Below, piece after piece: positions 1-11,345 of a stretch of DNA of 64,000 nt. How positions within the stretch are numbered: position 1 is the stretch's first letter; every line of letters begins with the position of its first letter. The stretch is from Blastocystis hominis (lineage: Eukaryota; Sar; Bigyra; Opalinata; Blastocystidae): assembly GCF_000151665.1 (NCBI RefSeq), contig NW_013171865.1, forward strand, positions 823,501 to 887,500. The letters are read 5' to 3'. A program made the translations under genes and the position numbers. The notes beneath the pieces were generated by a model. That model did no database searches and had not been told where the DNA came from. It was given only the letters and a program-made list of their open reading frames with translations.

Positions 1-2439
1 ACCGATGCCCTACACAGCATCAGCAGCTGTCCAAACAGCTTCGCCTTCTCCCAGTTCCGATCATACGTATATAGCTACACATCACCGCATTTTCTCTCCC
101 CCACCAGCGTCAAATTGTACAGAACCGACTCCAAATGAGGCTTCGATCCCTCCTCGATTTGCTTTTCGATCGATTCGCTCTTCGATTCCATCGAATTCGG
201 ATTCGAAACACAATCCAACACCTCCGCCGGGTAGAACTCCGGGTGCTTCCGCGGTTCCAGCTCCTCGATCGCCTCCTACCCATCACATCCCCGCGGTTTT
301 CCCACGGAAAGTCGGTCCAGCCGCATCAGCGCTTCCGATTTGTAGATCGCCGCCAAAACCGCGATTTCCCCGCGGGACAGGTCGATCTCCTCGGCAGGAA
401 TCGCGGGGAGCGCGCGAAGAATGGCCTGGATCTGGCCGCACAGCACCACGACCCGCGGGAATTTCGACGCCTCTACGGTGAAAACGTGGAAACGTGGAAA
501 CCCAGAGCGATGGTGACGAGACGCAGCAGCGCGGCGAGTTTCACGACGGAACCTGGGTGGCTTCGCCCGTCCAGCAGACGCAGCGAAGTCCGCAGCGCGC
601 CCTCCGCCTCTCTGCCATCGATCCCCGCGGGAATCCCTACTGCAACAAGGACTGCTCCCCGCGGGAGGACTGCGTGGAAACCGTGGAAACCGTGGAAACC
701 GTGGAAGATTTGGCGGGCTGGGAATTGCCGAGTTGGGGACTGGGCTTTGCCGACGCGGTAACTGGTTTCCCCAGTGGTTTCCCCGATGGTTTCCCCAGTG
801 GTTTCTCCGATTGTGTGGCTGGTTTCCCCATTAGTTTCTCCGTTTGTTTCCCCGAAGGTTTCCCCGAAGGTTTCTCCGAAGGTTTCCCCGTTGGGTTCTC
901 CGAAGGTTTCCCCATCAGATTCCCCATCGGGATCCCCGCGGTTCCGTCTTCGCCGGGCCGCCAATCGGCTCCGAGAACTCCGTTCATGAGCGCGAAGGGG
1001 TTTCCGCGCCACACCACGTCGCCCAGCGCGCCCGCTCCCGCGCCCCTGGCCTCCCTGGCCTCCCTGGCCTCCCTGGCCTCCCTGGCCTCCCTGGCGGTGC
1101 GCGCGCGCTGCCAGCAGATCTCGCCGTAGCGCAGCCAGCAGACCGGGCTGCGGGCCAGCGCGCCCAGACAGCGCCGCTGCCACTCCTGCGCCGAGGGAAG
1201 GTCCCGTACCTGCAGCGACGCCATCGCGAGGTTGTGCAGCAGCAAGCCCTCCACGCCGTACCCGCGGTTCTCCTGCTGCGCGAGGCGGAGAGCCTGGAGC
1301 AGGGAGAAGCGCGCGAGCTCGAATTTGCCGCTGCCGAAGAAAACCGTGCTGAGCAGAGCGTAATAAAACGAATCTTTGGGCGGCAGAACCGCGGAATCCG
1401 CGTCGTCGCGCTTCTCGTAGATCTGGTTCAGCAGTGCCATGATTTTCTCCGAATTCCCGCGGCGAAACTCCAGCCGGCTCTTGAGGATGGGCGCCAAATA
1501 ACCGCGGTTCACGGAGTCCGGGTGGAGATCGTGGATTCCGTCGAGAAGAAGCGACCAAAGCGCGTTGGGCGAGTAGCAGAGCAGGCGCAGCTGGTCGAGA
1601 AACGCCTGGTCGGATTCGCTGGCGAAGGCGAGGAAGAAATCGGTGGAGGATTTGACCTGGATGGGATCGAGTCCGCGGGGATACCTCTTTTTTTACGCCT
1701 TTGACGCTGCCCTGCTCGAGGAAATAGCGCGTTCGATCGATGTGGTAGTGGAAGGAGATTCGGTTTCGAATGAAAGGAGGAATCGTGTCTCTGCAAAAAA
1801 AGAGTGGAAAAGTGGAAACTTGTTGATGATGGATTCGATTTGAGTGAAGTAGGGAACACAGCGCTGCTGGAGCCACTAGAATCAGTAAACAAACGCAGAA
1901 AATATACTTCGCGAGATTCCCCGTTGATTCGATACAACGCCAAGGTAATCTCCACAAGAGCGAGATAGCTTCGGGCAAGAACGCTGCCGTCCATTGATTT
2001 GGATTCAAATATAATTTTATTTAGTATCTCTTCGGCTTTTTCGTAGTGGTGTTGGGACAATTCAAGAACTGCCTAGAACATTCAAACCCGTCCAAGGAAT
2101 TACCATATTGTACAACGTGACGCCCTTTATTAAATAAAATGAAGAGTCCTGATCTGAATAATACTACAACTCAACACATTTGAACGAATACGCACTTCTT
2201 CCAAACTTTTGCAATCCTGATCTAGCTGTGAATATAATTTATCAACGTCCGGCTTCTCCTCGCAAAGAAACGAAACGATGCTTTTATTGTGTTGAACAGC
2301 AATTTTATATTTCTCTCCCTATCCCTCACAAAGCGGTAATCAAAAATACGGAATATTCATTCAACTTTGCTAGGCATCCGTTATAATCCCTTTGTTTATA
2401 CAGCAGGTATGCCTGCGTCATATCTCCTTCATGTTCCAT
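1..2439 (-). CDS. CNOT10: CCR4-NOT subunit 10 (CNOT10-like) TPR protein, 3' truncated by window edge
   Basis: Likely scaffold subunit of the CCR4-NOT mRNA deadenylation complex. Starting at the ATG complementary to 2439 (an in-frame stop lies just upstream), joined exons give TPR-type helices (QAYLLYKQRDYNGCLAKL, FNKGVTLYNMAVLEL, HHYEKAEEIL, LLLHNLAMASLQVRDL) followed by SPVCWLRYGEICWQ, which matches the CNOT10 'rLWLRLaEcCi' region. I place about ten introns of 29-42 nt, e.g. 1882-1913; several begin GTTTCCAC. The middle (about 640-1120) is GC-rich and low in complexity, with GKPS/EKP and REA repeats that may be partly exon and partly intron. The frame is still open at base 1, so the C-terminus lies outside. 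Family call is by eye; exon limits in the repeat section are uncertain. Confidence 0.72.
672..706. repeat. 9-bp tandem repeat made of 5' splice-site-like units
   Basis: Four near copies of CGTGGAAAC; read on the minus strand each is a GTTTCCACG, the same string that opens several introns in this gene. The copies therefore offer several stacked donor sites for one acceptor near 635. Confidence 0.7.
765..925. repeat. GC-rich coding minisatellite in the CNOT10-like gene
   Basis: Irregular 12/15-bp units around GGTTTCCCC, about a dozen copies. On the minus strand one frame reads GKPSGKPSEKP-like, another GETFGETNGET-like; all frames stay open, so which is translated cannot be told. Confidence 0.75.
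1045..1098. repeat. 9-bp repeat CCTGGCCTC, five copies
   Basis: Perfect tandem 9-mers inside the CNOT10-like gene; the minus strand reads AREAREARE, an Ala-Arg-Glu spacer between TPR-like helices. Confidence 0.8.
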
Positions 2440-2555
2440 TCGATTCAAATACTCAACCTATTCTATGGTTTTGGAATGAATTCAATTCTTGGAATTCCAA
2501 ACATTTTCGATATTTTGAGATTTCTCAGAAGTGGAATTTCTCAATAACTACTTTG

Positions 2556-3691
2556 ATGTTATCAAGAGCAGTGTGTGCATTGCATCGGACTTTCCCTCGA
2601 GTCCTTGTAGCATCGCAGTATTCGAGAGGAAATGCGCTGACCCGTTCTTTTAGGCTACGCTCGAATATGCATTTCGAAAATACTGCAGGCGCTCCAGACA
2701 CTGCGAGCAGTCCTATTTCGAATAATCCCCAGAGTGGATCAGAAGCCAGTGGCGCTATCCCGTTAGCTGAGGAAGAAACCAAGCCAGAAGTTTCCGCTCT
2801 TCCTGAAATTGGTATGCGTTTGATTTCCGCCTGTCACAAGTAGAAAAAGAGGAGGAAAACGAGGATGTCGCTTCTTTTGAAGAGGACGAATTTGATCCTG
2901 ACAACAAAGAGTTTGATGAGTGTCAAGAGGAAATGGAGAAAATGTATGACGTAGAAGGCGTTCATCAAGAGTACATCGCTCAGCCTACTCTTGAAAGCGA
3001 AGAAGTGGACATTCATAACTTTGAAGACGAGTTCTATCGCATGAGCGATAAAATAGCTCACGATTACATTAACGACAACATCAACGATACTCTCCACCTT
3101 GCCAACAGCAGCAGCAAGCACGAAGACGTAACGAACATGGATTCCGAAGCCTTCAAGTCCTTTTATCACAAAGTGAAAAACATCGACATTAACGACGTGA
3201 CACCCGAAGAACGCGAGCAGCTTTCTGTCATCCGCGAAGAGTTAAAGCCAGAGCAGGTCGAAAGCAAGCGCCATACCTGGTTCAACTTCATGCCTGCCAA
3301 AGAGCTCCCGGAGGGAAATCTGGATTCGTACAGCAGCGACCAGATCTTTTCTTCTCTCGAATTCGATTTACTCGGACGAAACGCCCGCGAAGTGTACAAG
3401 TACGAAAAGGACGATCTGTTTTTGAACGAAGTAGCGGCGGAGAAGAGGAGTGATGGATAGGAGATCTTGCAGCACACGAAGATGCCGGAGCCGTTGCCGA
3501 TTCCCACGTTTGCGATGTACCCCAACTATGAGAAGTTCGTGCAGAGCGCGGTGTTCGCGTTGGAGAGAAACGCGAAGTTTAGCCGAGAGGAGAAGGAGAG
3601 AATGGTGGAGATTTTCGCAGAGTTGGGATCGCTGAGCAGTGAAGTGGATGAGTCTCCGAAGGGAGAATACAAGGTGAAGAGAAATCTGTAG
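2556..3691 (+). CDS. Unknown acidic protein with organelle presequence-like N-terminus
   Basis: Three exons: 2556-2811, 2844-3430, 3461-3691, with introns of 32 and 30 nt. The first residues (MLSRAVCALHRTF..) are rich in Arg, Ala, Leu and Ser with no acids, like a matrix-targeting presequence of a mitochondrion-related organelle. The rest is acidic and probably helical, ending in a compact block (YPNYEKFVQSAVFALER, REEKERMVEIFAELG). I do not recognise the family; a divergent mitoribosomal or respiratory accessory protein is possible but unproven. The stop TAG is encoded and no clear TGTTTGTT follows. It is divergent from the CNOT10-like gene, 116 bp away. Confidence 0.6.
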
Positions 3692-4046
3692 TGGGTTGTG
3701 TGTTTGAGTTATGAAACGATTGGAAGGAAGGAAAGAAGGAAGGGGATTGAATAGGGAAATGAAAGGATAGAGAATGTGAGACGTGTATGGAGATTAGGGG
3801 GTGAAGGTATTATAATCGTTGGGTTGAGTGCGGTTAAAGAAGTGTTGATTAAGATGTAACAGAATTGATGAATGGTAGCATGAAAGGATGATCATCACTT
3901 ATCGTGGAGTTGTATTGCATCTGTGTGCTTTACAAATGTTGATTAATACTTAATAAAAAAACAAACAAACAAACAAACATCATCAGGTACGAAATGCATG
4001 CAAATACACACAGTTATCCATAGAAACAGAAACCTTGCTTATCGAT
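3692..4046. other. Convergent intergenic spacer with (AAAC)n tract
   Basis: No gene seen. At 3956-3979 a run of AAAC units reads TGTTTGTTTG on the minus strand and is the probable 3' signal of the Hsp70-like gene, about 70-90 nt past its stop. Confidence 0.6.
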
Positions 4047-5767
4047 TCAAATTGGTTCTTCCCAGCGTATTGTTATATCTACAAATATCTTACCATTTTC
4101 TTTTGATTCTACTTTCAAATGAACTATGCCCCATTCGTCGATTGTGTAGGTTGTCAGAAAAAGAACTTCGGGCACTGGAGCGGTTGAATAGCTGTCAATT
4201 GTGTATTTACCGACTAAACTGCAACTTCCTGAATTTTCATAACCTTTGCTACTTGTAGTATTGCTTTGATAACAAGTATATTCCATCGATCTTGTGCGAT
4301 CATTAGGAAGCATCGTTTCCGTTTTATAATTCGCATGATCCGTTTTCATTAATCGAGGTGGTAAACAATAAATACGATCTCCAGTTAAAAACTGCCCCAG
4401 ACAATAGCTAATTCGATCTTTCATTTTGTAATTTCCATCTAAACTTTGACAAGCACCACGAGCAATTGCTAACTTAGGATTCACACTGTCCGTATTACTC
4501 ACTTTCCAAGATCCAAAGATTTGCTTCAAACGTTCTTCGACTATTGTCCACCGAGAATTGTTTCCTGTTAATAATACTTGATCAATATCACTCGTTTTTA
4601 ATCCACAATGAGAAAGACATTGCCTGATCAAATCGATTGTGTGATCAATTAAACCTCGAGTACAGGTATTTAGTTCATCACGAGTGACTTTAATATTATA
4701 ACAATCATCATCGCTTTCATCCGTATCTGAATCACTCTCCAAAGATTTCTTATTTGTTTCAATGCCAAATCCTGAGAAATCAATATATGTATTATCATTA
4801 TTATTAAGATCGATTACTGCCTCTTCGGCTAATGATAATAAATGAGCATACAATTTATGACGCGTTTTTTCATTACTTGTTCTTATCAACGGAACATGAA
4901 AAGTAAATTTGCACTTCTTCTCGATATATTCAGCAAATAACTGATAAAAGTCGTTTCCACCCAAAAATGGATCTGCAGCAAATGCTAATACAGTATAATC
5001 TCCTTGATTTACACGAACAATTGATACATCAAATGTCGTATCATCCATATTATATACAAGAATTGTCTGGTGGTCAATTCTGTTTAATTTGCAATAATGG
5101 AATGCAGTTGCAGTTGGCTCACTCATCATTTTGATTTTCTCTTTTTGAATTCCAGCCTTCTCAGCAGCAAGCAATAATGCAGTACGTTGGTTGTTGTTAA
5201 AATATGCAGGAAATGTAATCATTACTTTGACACATTTCATATCACTTCCATAGGATTGCTTAACATATTTATCAGCTGTTTTATAGATATTTTGAATAAT
5301 TCTGGAAGCTACATCACTAGGAGAAACAATTGTATTCCTGTCAATACGAAAAACTGGCTTCTTGTTGATTTCTTCAATATCAGCTGCACATAGTCTCTTT
5401 TCCTTGCATCGTTGCACTATTTCATCATCGTAATATCTTCCTAATATCATCTTCACATTATTAACAATCCCCGATTTTCCCATCGATAGATGTTTATAAA
5501 CAACATCTCCTACATCAGAATTCTTACCATATTGAACACATGACTTGAGAAAAGACGCTCCGTTGGGAAAAGGAACCGTAATAGGATCAGGTTCTCTTGA
5601 AGTTCTGAAAGCAGCACAAGTCTCGCTATAACCAAAATCAATTCCAAGAACATATTCATCTCTACGTAGATTCATGGCAATAATAAAGATATAACATAAA
5701 TAATAACATACCTGTAATCAATTCTAGAATAGGAATTCCCCAAATTGTCACTATTTTGATCGTCCAT
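4047..5767 (-). CDS. Divergent Hsp70-family protein with altered ATP-site motifs
   Basis: About 550 residues, shorter than canonical Hsp70 (about 640): the nucleotide-binding domain is complete in length but the substrate domain is cut down and lacks an EEVD-type tail. The actin/Hsp70 fold is clear: GIDFGYSETC at phosphate-1, EPTATAFHY at connect-1, FLGGNDFYQLF. Key positions differ: phosphate-2 reads MDDTTFDVSI instead of DLGGGTFDVS, and the adenosine motif reads TGNNSRWTIV instead of GGSTRIPKV, so ATP turnover may be weak or lost. A 50-nt intron (5662-5711) would join MDDQNSDNLGNSYSRIDY to RDEYVLGIDFG; unspliced, translation could begin at MNLRRDEY (5675). An acidic insert (SDSDTDESDDD) interrupts subdomain IIB. 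Confidence 0.82.
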
Positions 5768-6138
5768 TTACCTGAATTGGAAACAAATAGATCTATAGTA
5801 ATGACACATTGCATTATTGTTTTAATAACCTGCTAAACTTTAAAAATACCTATATTTTTATACTTTAGAGTGTGAGTCAACTAAAACTGTTGTTTGTACA
5901 ATGAAGTCTTTACCATGAATTAGCGACTCATTTTATGCATCATAAAAATATCAAATACATCATTCCAATAAACCTTCACTTCAGTTATACACTATTCCAT
6001 GAACAAATCACGAAGAGACGCACAACCATTCATTCCGAACCACACCCTATTATTGCTAATTAAAGTGTTAAACTGGAATCGCTAAACAACGGTATAACTA
6101 CCACACCAACAACAAAAATAGCTTGTTCAACAAACAAA
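5768..6138. other. AT-rich spacer
   Basis: Upstream region of the Hsp70-like gene. Near 6130 is the minus-strand TGTTTGTT of TAF7. No other feature seen. Confidence 0.5.
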
Positions 6139-6965
6139 CTACACACTCACAATTCGGTTTTTGTCCTTATTTTTAGGAGAACTGGGAAGGGTCGGAGGTT
6201 CTTCTTCGATAACCTCCTGAAAGGTGAACTCGCTTGTTTTATCATTGTAAATAATCGACTCGATAGCAGAGAGGTCTTCTTTTGGAATAGCCCGAAGCGA
6301 CTTTTGTGACACTCGAAGTGTTGTTACCGCATTCTATTCATAATCCCATCTCTGTTTCATCGCACCTTCATTGGAGGCGTAAGGCCATCCGGAAAATACT
6401 CTGAGTTAGCATACTGATTCAAGTCAGTTTCTTCTTCTACAACCACTACAACAATAACATGTAAAAAACAATATATTACATAGAATTTGACCAATATCAT
6501 TCGTTTTAAAGTATTGCTGTGAATCTAACGTTTTATATGCTTCCACATGTCTCGGAAGATCCATTAATATTCCTCTGTACTGGGCGAGACCCATTTTTAA
6601 AATGCACAAGCGTTCTGGAGACTTTCCCTTTCTTGGCTCCACTTTAATTGTCACCTTATCTCCATTCCGTAGCTACAATTACAAGGAAGGCAAAGAATCA
6701 CATGTTCTTCAAACTTTGCTTGAAGAGAAGGAACTACTCTAAGAATGGTAGTTAGTTCCACCGTTTCAAACATCATGACTGAACTGTTAAAATACTCGAT
6801 AGAAAAGGAGTTGCTTTTATAATCAAGAAACCACTGTAGAAACAGTGGATGATGGATATTATTATTCAATTGATAGAAAGCACTTTATTGTACTCTTACC
6901 TTACCGACATCAATAGTAATTGCATTTGGGAATTCTAGTCGTTGGTGTTTGTTTCGTCTGTTCAT
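6139..6965 (-). CDS. TAF7: TFIID subunit TAF7
   Basis: General transcription factor subunit. Exons joined across short introns give the TAFII55 core: NGDKVTIKVEPRKG, QYRGILMDLPRHVEAYKTLD and QQYFKTNDIGQIL (animal TAF7: kLVDLPCvmEslKT..KTFYKTaDIcQmL), then SEYFPDGLTPPMK (family 'GiTlPLKNv') and a helical tail. The start is ATG at 6965; the N-terminal exons are less certain, and whether VILCLP near 6690 is exon or intron is open. Introns of about 34 and 32 nt are clear near 6490 and 6360. The TAG stop lies with its T five bases before TGTTTGTT. It is divergent from the cyclin gene, 85 bp apart. Confidence 0.78.
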
Positions 6966-7050
6966 TTGTAGCTTCTATCGTTATCTCCAGATTTGTTAAG
7001 TGGCCGTTATTTATACCTCTAGACGGAATAATTATTGACATCTTAGCGGA

Positions 7051-7915
7051 ATGGAAGAAATTAGTGGAAGAGATTTAGTTTTGGCTATTTCTTGCGTATT
7101 TCAACAGATGGAAAACAAGTCGAGGTGTTTCCTTGTACAGCAACCTGTTACCATTTTCTCTTGCCAAGAAATTCCAGTTATCCCTCTTCGTGAATATCTA
7201 GAGAGGTGTGTTTACGTAGACGCTGACATCCTAGAATCTATTTCTACACGCACTGTAGTTACGCTTCAATGATTCTCTCCATGATTTACGTGGATCGGTT
7301 TCTGCATAGCACGGGAATGAGCATAACCTCGTTGAACGTTCACAAGCTGCTTCTCACGGCTATCATGCTGGCTTCGAAGTTCAACGACGATGCATATTGC
7401 AGCAACTCCTTCTTCGCAGAAGTCGGTTGCGTGACTCTCGATGAGCTCAACCAGATGGAGCAGACCTTTCTGCGCTGCATCTGCTTCTCTCTATTCGTCT
7501 CCGAAAGCCTGTTTATCCTCTATTCATCTAGCTTGCATCAGCGTGTTTGTACAGCGAGCTGTTCGTTGTGTAGTGTCTCCGTTCTCTCTCCTATCTAGAC
7601 TTCAATTCCTTGCATGCCTCCTCGTATTGGATGGGATCCTCCCCGGTCCCATCCCCGTCCCCTTCGACTCCCGTTTATTCCACAGGGTCTATTGGGTCCA
7701 TTGGGTCCATCGGATCCATCGGGTCCATCGGATCCTTTACGTCCATGGGATCGGCCTTCTCCGTTGTGCCTGAGCGCTATTCGTGGGGCTATTCGCCCTT
7801 GTCGTATTGCGAACCGATGCTGGAGATGGGTCGTGGCGAGTCGTTCGACGAGAGTGAGGAAGCTCCCTGGTATTATCCTGTTTGTTCCACAAACACGCCA
7901 CAACGTTTGACGTAA
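7051..7915 (+). CDS. PHO80/cyclin-P-type cyclin
   Basis: Three exons: 7051-7205, 7235-7569, 7599 onward (two 29-nt introns). The cyclin box is typical of Pho80-like cyclins that pair with Pho85/CDK5-type kinases: PLREYLERIYFYTHCS, IYVDRFL, TSLNVHKLLLTAIMLASKFNDD, FFAEVGCVTLDELNQMEQTFL. The C-terminal exon is Ser/Gly/Pro-rich with a GSI repeat. An encoded TAA ends at 7915, but a T at 7874 in codon position 1 sits exactly five bases before TGTTTGTT (7879), so the natural end is probably made by polyadenylation after GAA-GCT-CCC-TGG-TAT. Convergent with the next gene, with overlapping 3' ends. Confidence 0.85.
7685..7737. repeat. 9-bp coding repeat (GGGTCCATT), about six copies
   Basis: Encodes GSIGSIGSI in the cyclin C-terminal exon. 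Confidence 0.75.
7879..7895. terminator. Palindromic two-way polyadenylation signal
   Basis: TGTTTGT-TCC-ACAAACA. The plus-strand half serves the cyclin gene (T at -5 = 7874), the minus-strand half the coiled-coil gene (T at -5 = 7900). Confidence 0.7.
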
Positions 7916-9433
7916 AATGGACTGAATCTGCGAGATATACTGTACAAACCGAGACTCCACGCATCGCCCCACCAGCGGAACGAACTCGCTCAGCTGCGCG
8001 CGGCTCGCCTCCACCGCCTTCTCGTCCTGCGGCTGCGTCTCCAGCGCGATCTGCGCCAGACGCGCCACTTGCGCCGAGCTCAGCTTCACCGGCTTCGCGC
8101 CGCCGTCGGTTTTCTCCGCTTCTTCGCGCTGCAGCGCGTTGGTCGCCTCCAGCAGCTGGAAATACACCTTGTTCCGCAGCTTCATCGGACGCTTCCCCGC
8201 CTTCGACGTCGTCGTCGACGCCGATTCCGCGGGAATCAGAGAGGAAACGCCCTCGGAGAGACGGCTGGCGGTGTCTTCGTCGTTCAACACGCCCACCGAA
8301 TTCCCGTCCGCCACGCTCGCTTGCTGCGAATAGCCGAACCCGGGAGGGAGGAGCGGGTAGGTGAACCCCGCAGGGAACTATGGGTGATGATGCACCGCGG
8401 GGAAAGAACGGAATAGGCGGGATAGGGATACTCGACGCGAAGTCTGGCCTGCAAGGATTCGTTCTCTAAAAGAAGCTTCTATGGAGTAGAGGACAACGAA
8501 AGGGGAAACGTCGACCAACTCGGCTTTGCGCTTGTAAATTTCCAACTGAGCGAAGTCCGCCTACACGCATCACGCATCGACATCGAGGATACTTGGAATT
8601 GGTCGATTTGGAGGCGTGCTGCGTTGAGCTCCTGCGTTTTCTGGTCGTAGAGAGCGAAGATCTGGGAGTGATCCACCCGCCATTGCATTCACTTTTTCAA
8701 CGTCGCTTTTGGAGCCGTCGATGCCCAGCAGCGACTGAATCACTTGCTTCTGCTGGTCGATCACCGCCTGCAGCTGCTTCACGTCCGTAGAAGCGCCCGT
8801 AGAATCGCTTGAAACAGAACCCACAGTTTGCAATTGGTCTCGAAGAAGCTTGATGGTCAGCCCCTTGGCTTCGTTCTCCTTTATCAGCTCTGCTACCTCG
8901 CTCTCGCGATCTTTTAAAGCTGCAGAGGTCTTTCGGTACTCCTCACACACGCGAGTGTACAAATCGTAATCGATCACTGTCGGCGTCCCTTCCGAATCGC
9001 TCTCTTCTTCCGACTCGGTTTCCTCGTCCGATTTGTCGGACGTAGCGACCACTTCCGGAGGTTGAGGGGCGAGCAGATTGTTGAAAAGCTCCTTCTACAA
9101 CTAAGCATCCACCAGTATAAATAGTACAGATTCAGAAGGACCACCCGATGGATTAGAGGAATGCAGGTCTCGTGATGCCTCCCTGCTTAAAAACTGCTTT
9201 TCATCCTCGTCGTTCAAAACAGCATCCCCTGTTGATTTCAAACCGAACTGCTGTTGGAGAAAAAGCAACAACGAGTCCTTCTCCTGTAAAAACGCAACAA
9301 AAAGAGTCACTAACAAAACAGCAATCAGTGTGACGATCGTAAACCATGTGCTAGACTACGAATTAGAAACCGCCTCCATACGCAAGAGTCCTACGGAAAA
9401 CACACTGATTTCGCTCTCTGCATATGTTAGCAT
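7900..9433 (-). CDS. Single-pass membrane protein with acidic linker and coiled coils, unknown function
   Basis: Reassembled from about seven exons (introns 31-39 nt). It begins with a hydrophobic helix (WFTIVTLIAVLLVTLFVAF, about residues 17-35), then EKDSLLLFLQQQFG, an acidic serine-rich linker, and coiled coil: RESEVAELIKENEAKG, LQAVIDQQKQVIQSL, ALYDQKTQELNAARLQ, ADFAQLEIYKRKAELV. A low-complexity stretch and a final helical part (KVYFQLLEATNALQ, QVARLAQIALETQ, FVQYISQIQSIL) follow. No family recognised; a tether or vesicle-trafficking role would be a guess. No stop is encoded at the end: TTG-T lies five bases before TGTTTGTG, so TAA should arise at 7900. The first exon and start are tentative. 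Confidence 0.6.
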
Positions 9434-9518
9434 GACTCTCACTAGAGAATGTGCCTAATAACAGAATAACCATTCTAGACCAATACTCTAACTCCGGTTC
9501 TAAGGAGAGAAGACAGGC

Positions 9519-9591
9519 GCCTCAATAGCTCAGTTGGTAGAGCATCCGCTTCGTAAGCGGCAGGTCGTGTGTTCGAATCCCACTTGGGGCT
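9519..9591 (+). tRNA. tRNA-Thr (anticodon CGU)
   Basis: 73-nt cloverleaf: acceptor GCCTCAA pairs with TTGGGGC (one G-U), D loop AGTTGGTAG, anticodon loop TTCGTAA, T arm GTGTTCGAATCCCAC, discriminator T. No intron, no encoded CCA. A T-rich run follows as Pol III terminator. Confidence 0.95.
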
Positions 9592-9721
9592 TTCTTTTCT
9601 TCCTTCTTTTTTGATTTGATTCGTTAGTATCGTTGGTTGATAATCAAGAACCACTATCGGTATTTTGAGATGTAAGTAAGTCGGGTTACTTAATTTTTTT
9701 TTCGATTGATACATCATTAAT

Positions 9722-11303
9722 ATGGATTATAGTGCTAAAACCTACGAAGTGCTGCTAAAGATCAGCAATTCTCTTGAGGAGATCAAGTGTCAGATGCAGG
9801 GAAAGCAGATGGCGAAGCCAGTGAGTACCCCTAGTGTCGTGGAGCAGCCGAAGCCTGCTGAGAAGGGTAGGATCCAAGGCCATTCTTTAAACGTAGCTCC
9901 TGAACCGGCGAAACCCGCTCCTGCCCAACCTGCAAACAACCTCGATTGGTACGACAAGTTTGTTGAGCAGTTTGTCGTTCCAGTTGTGAAAGCTAGTAAC
10001 ACATTAGGTGACAAGTTTGTGCCGATTGTAATGCTATCCGTAGTCTGTGATGTGTAGGGAGAAATTTTCGATACCCTCTTCTCCAAACTCTTGAAGGAGA
10101 TCTTGCAGAAAGCGGCTGTGTGCAAGAAGCCGAACGAAACCGAGATGGCAACTCTTTTCGCGCCTGTCAAAGATTGCAACACGAAGCTGGATGCCTTGAA
10201 CCGCGATCGTGACTTCCCTGTCAATTACGTGAAGGCGATGCGTGAGATCGTTGGCTCTATTTTCTGGGTGAATGTGGTATTCCGCGTGTTGTTTCCATGA
10301 CGAGTCTAGAACGATAAGCCCGAGAATATGGTTCAGGAATGTTTGAATTCGGCCACTTTCTGGATTGATCGAATTCGAAAAGACGCCAAGAACAAGTAAT
10401 CCCCACGCTCTCTGCTCACATTCAGAATGGACAACAAGCCAATGGAGTGGAGCAAGCTCGTCATCGCCCTCATGAAGGAATTAATCGCGATTATTTCCGA
10501 TCGATTCGAAATTGGCGTCGAATGGAACGCTTCTGGCTGCGAATTCTCCGCCTACAAGCCCGATCCCACTCCCATCTCCGCGCCTTCCACCGCTCCTCCT
10601 CCCGCGGTTCCTGCGGCTCCTGCTGCTCCCGCGGTTCCTGCGCCTCCCGCCAATTTTGCCGCGGAACTTCAGAGTTTGGTGGGAGCGAACGGGGTTCGGA
10701 ACCTGCGGCACGTGGAGAAGAGCGAGATGAGCCACAAAAACCCGGCGCTGCGCGGGAATGTGAAGATGGAGGAGAAGAAAACGACGTAGAATTCGAAGAA
10801 TTCGATGAATCGTAGAGTGGTGATGACGAAACCGCCGCGCTGCGAGCTGGTGCAGAACAAGTGGATGGTGGAGAACCAGACGGAGAAGGTGGAATTGGAG
10901 GTGAAGATGAATCACGTGGTGTACATTGTGAACTGCGTGGGATGCAACGTGATCATCAAGGGAAAGGGCAAGTCGGTGGTGATCGACGGCTGCAAGAAGA
11001 CCACTGTGGTCTTCGATAGTTGCTTGTCCACGCTGGAGGTCGTTAACTGCAAGCAGTGCAAGGCGCAATGTCTCGTCAACTTGCATGTGGCTGCGATCGA
11101 TAAAACCGACGGATTCACGCTGTATGTGCCGCGCAGCTGCGTTGATTCCCTTCGAATCACGACCAGCAAGAGCAGCGACATGAATGTCTCCTTCCCTTCG
11201 GAGGCCGACGAGCAGGACTGGATCGAGCTACCGATTCCTGAGCAGTACGTTCACACGATCCAGAAGGACAAGTTGAAGACGGAAGTGTCTGATTTGTATT
11301 CGT
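9722..11303 (+). CDS. CAP: Adenylyl cyclase-associated protein (CAP/Srv2), actin regulator
   Basis: Five exons with introns near 10028-10057, 10269-10310, 10398-10427 and 10789-10818 (three of them exactly 30 nt). Domains in order: short N-terminal oligomerisation helix (YEVLLKISNSLEEI), helical folded domain (DNLDWYDKFV-like, then ETEMATLFAPVKD), a proline-rich stretch (PPPAVPAAPAAPAVPAPP) that should bind profilin/SH3, a WH2-like zone ending in SHKNPALR, and the C-terminal beta-helix (CARP) domain (CELVQNKWMVENQ to WIELPIPEQYVHTI). It recycles cofilin-bound ADP-actin. The protein ends SDLYS as in other CAPs, but no stop is encoded there: T at 11303 is five bases before TGTTTGTT (11308). Without polyadenylation the frame would run into tRNA-Lys. 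Confidence 0.93.
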
Positions 11304-11307
11304 GCGA

Positions 11308-11315
11308 TGTTTGTT
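11308..11315 (+). terminator. TGTTTGTT 3'-end signal of CAP
   Basis: Lies 31 bp before tRNA-Lys. Cleavage after T11303 plus A-tail makes TAA, matching the known Blastocystis rule. Confidence 0.8.
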
Positions 11316-11345
11316 GTAAAAGGAATGGAAAGAGGAGAAAGACAA

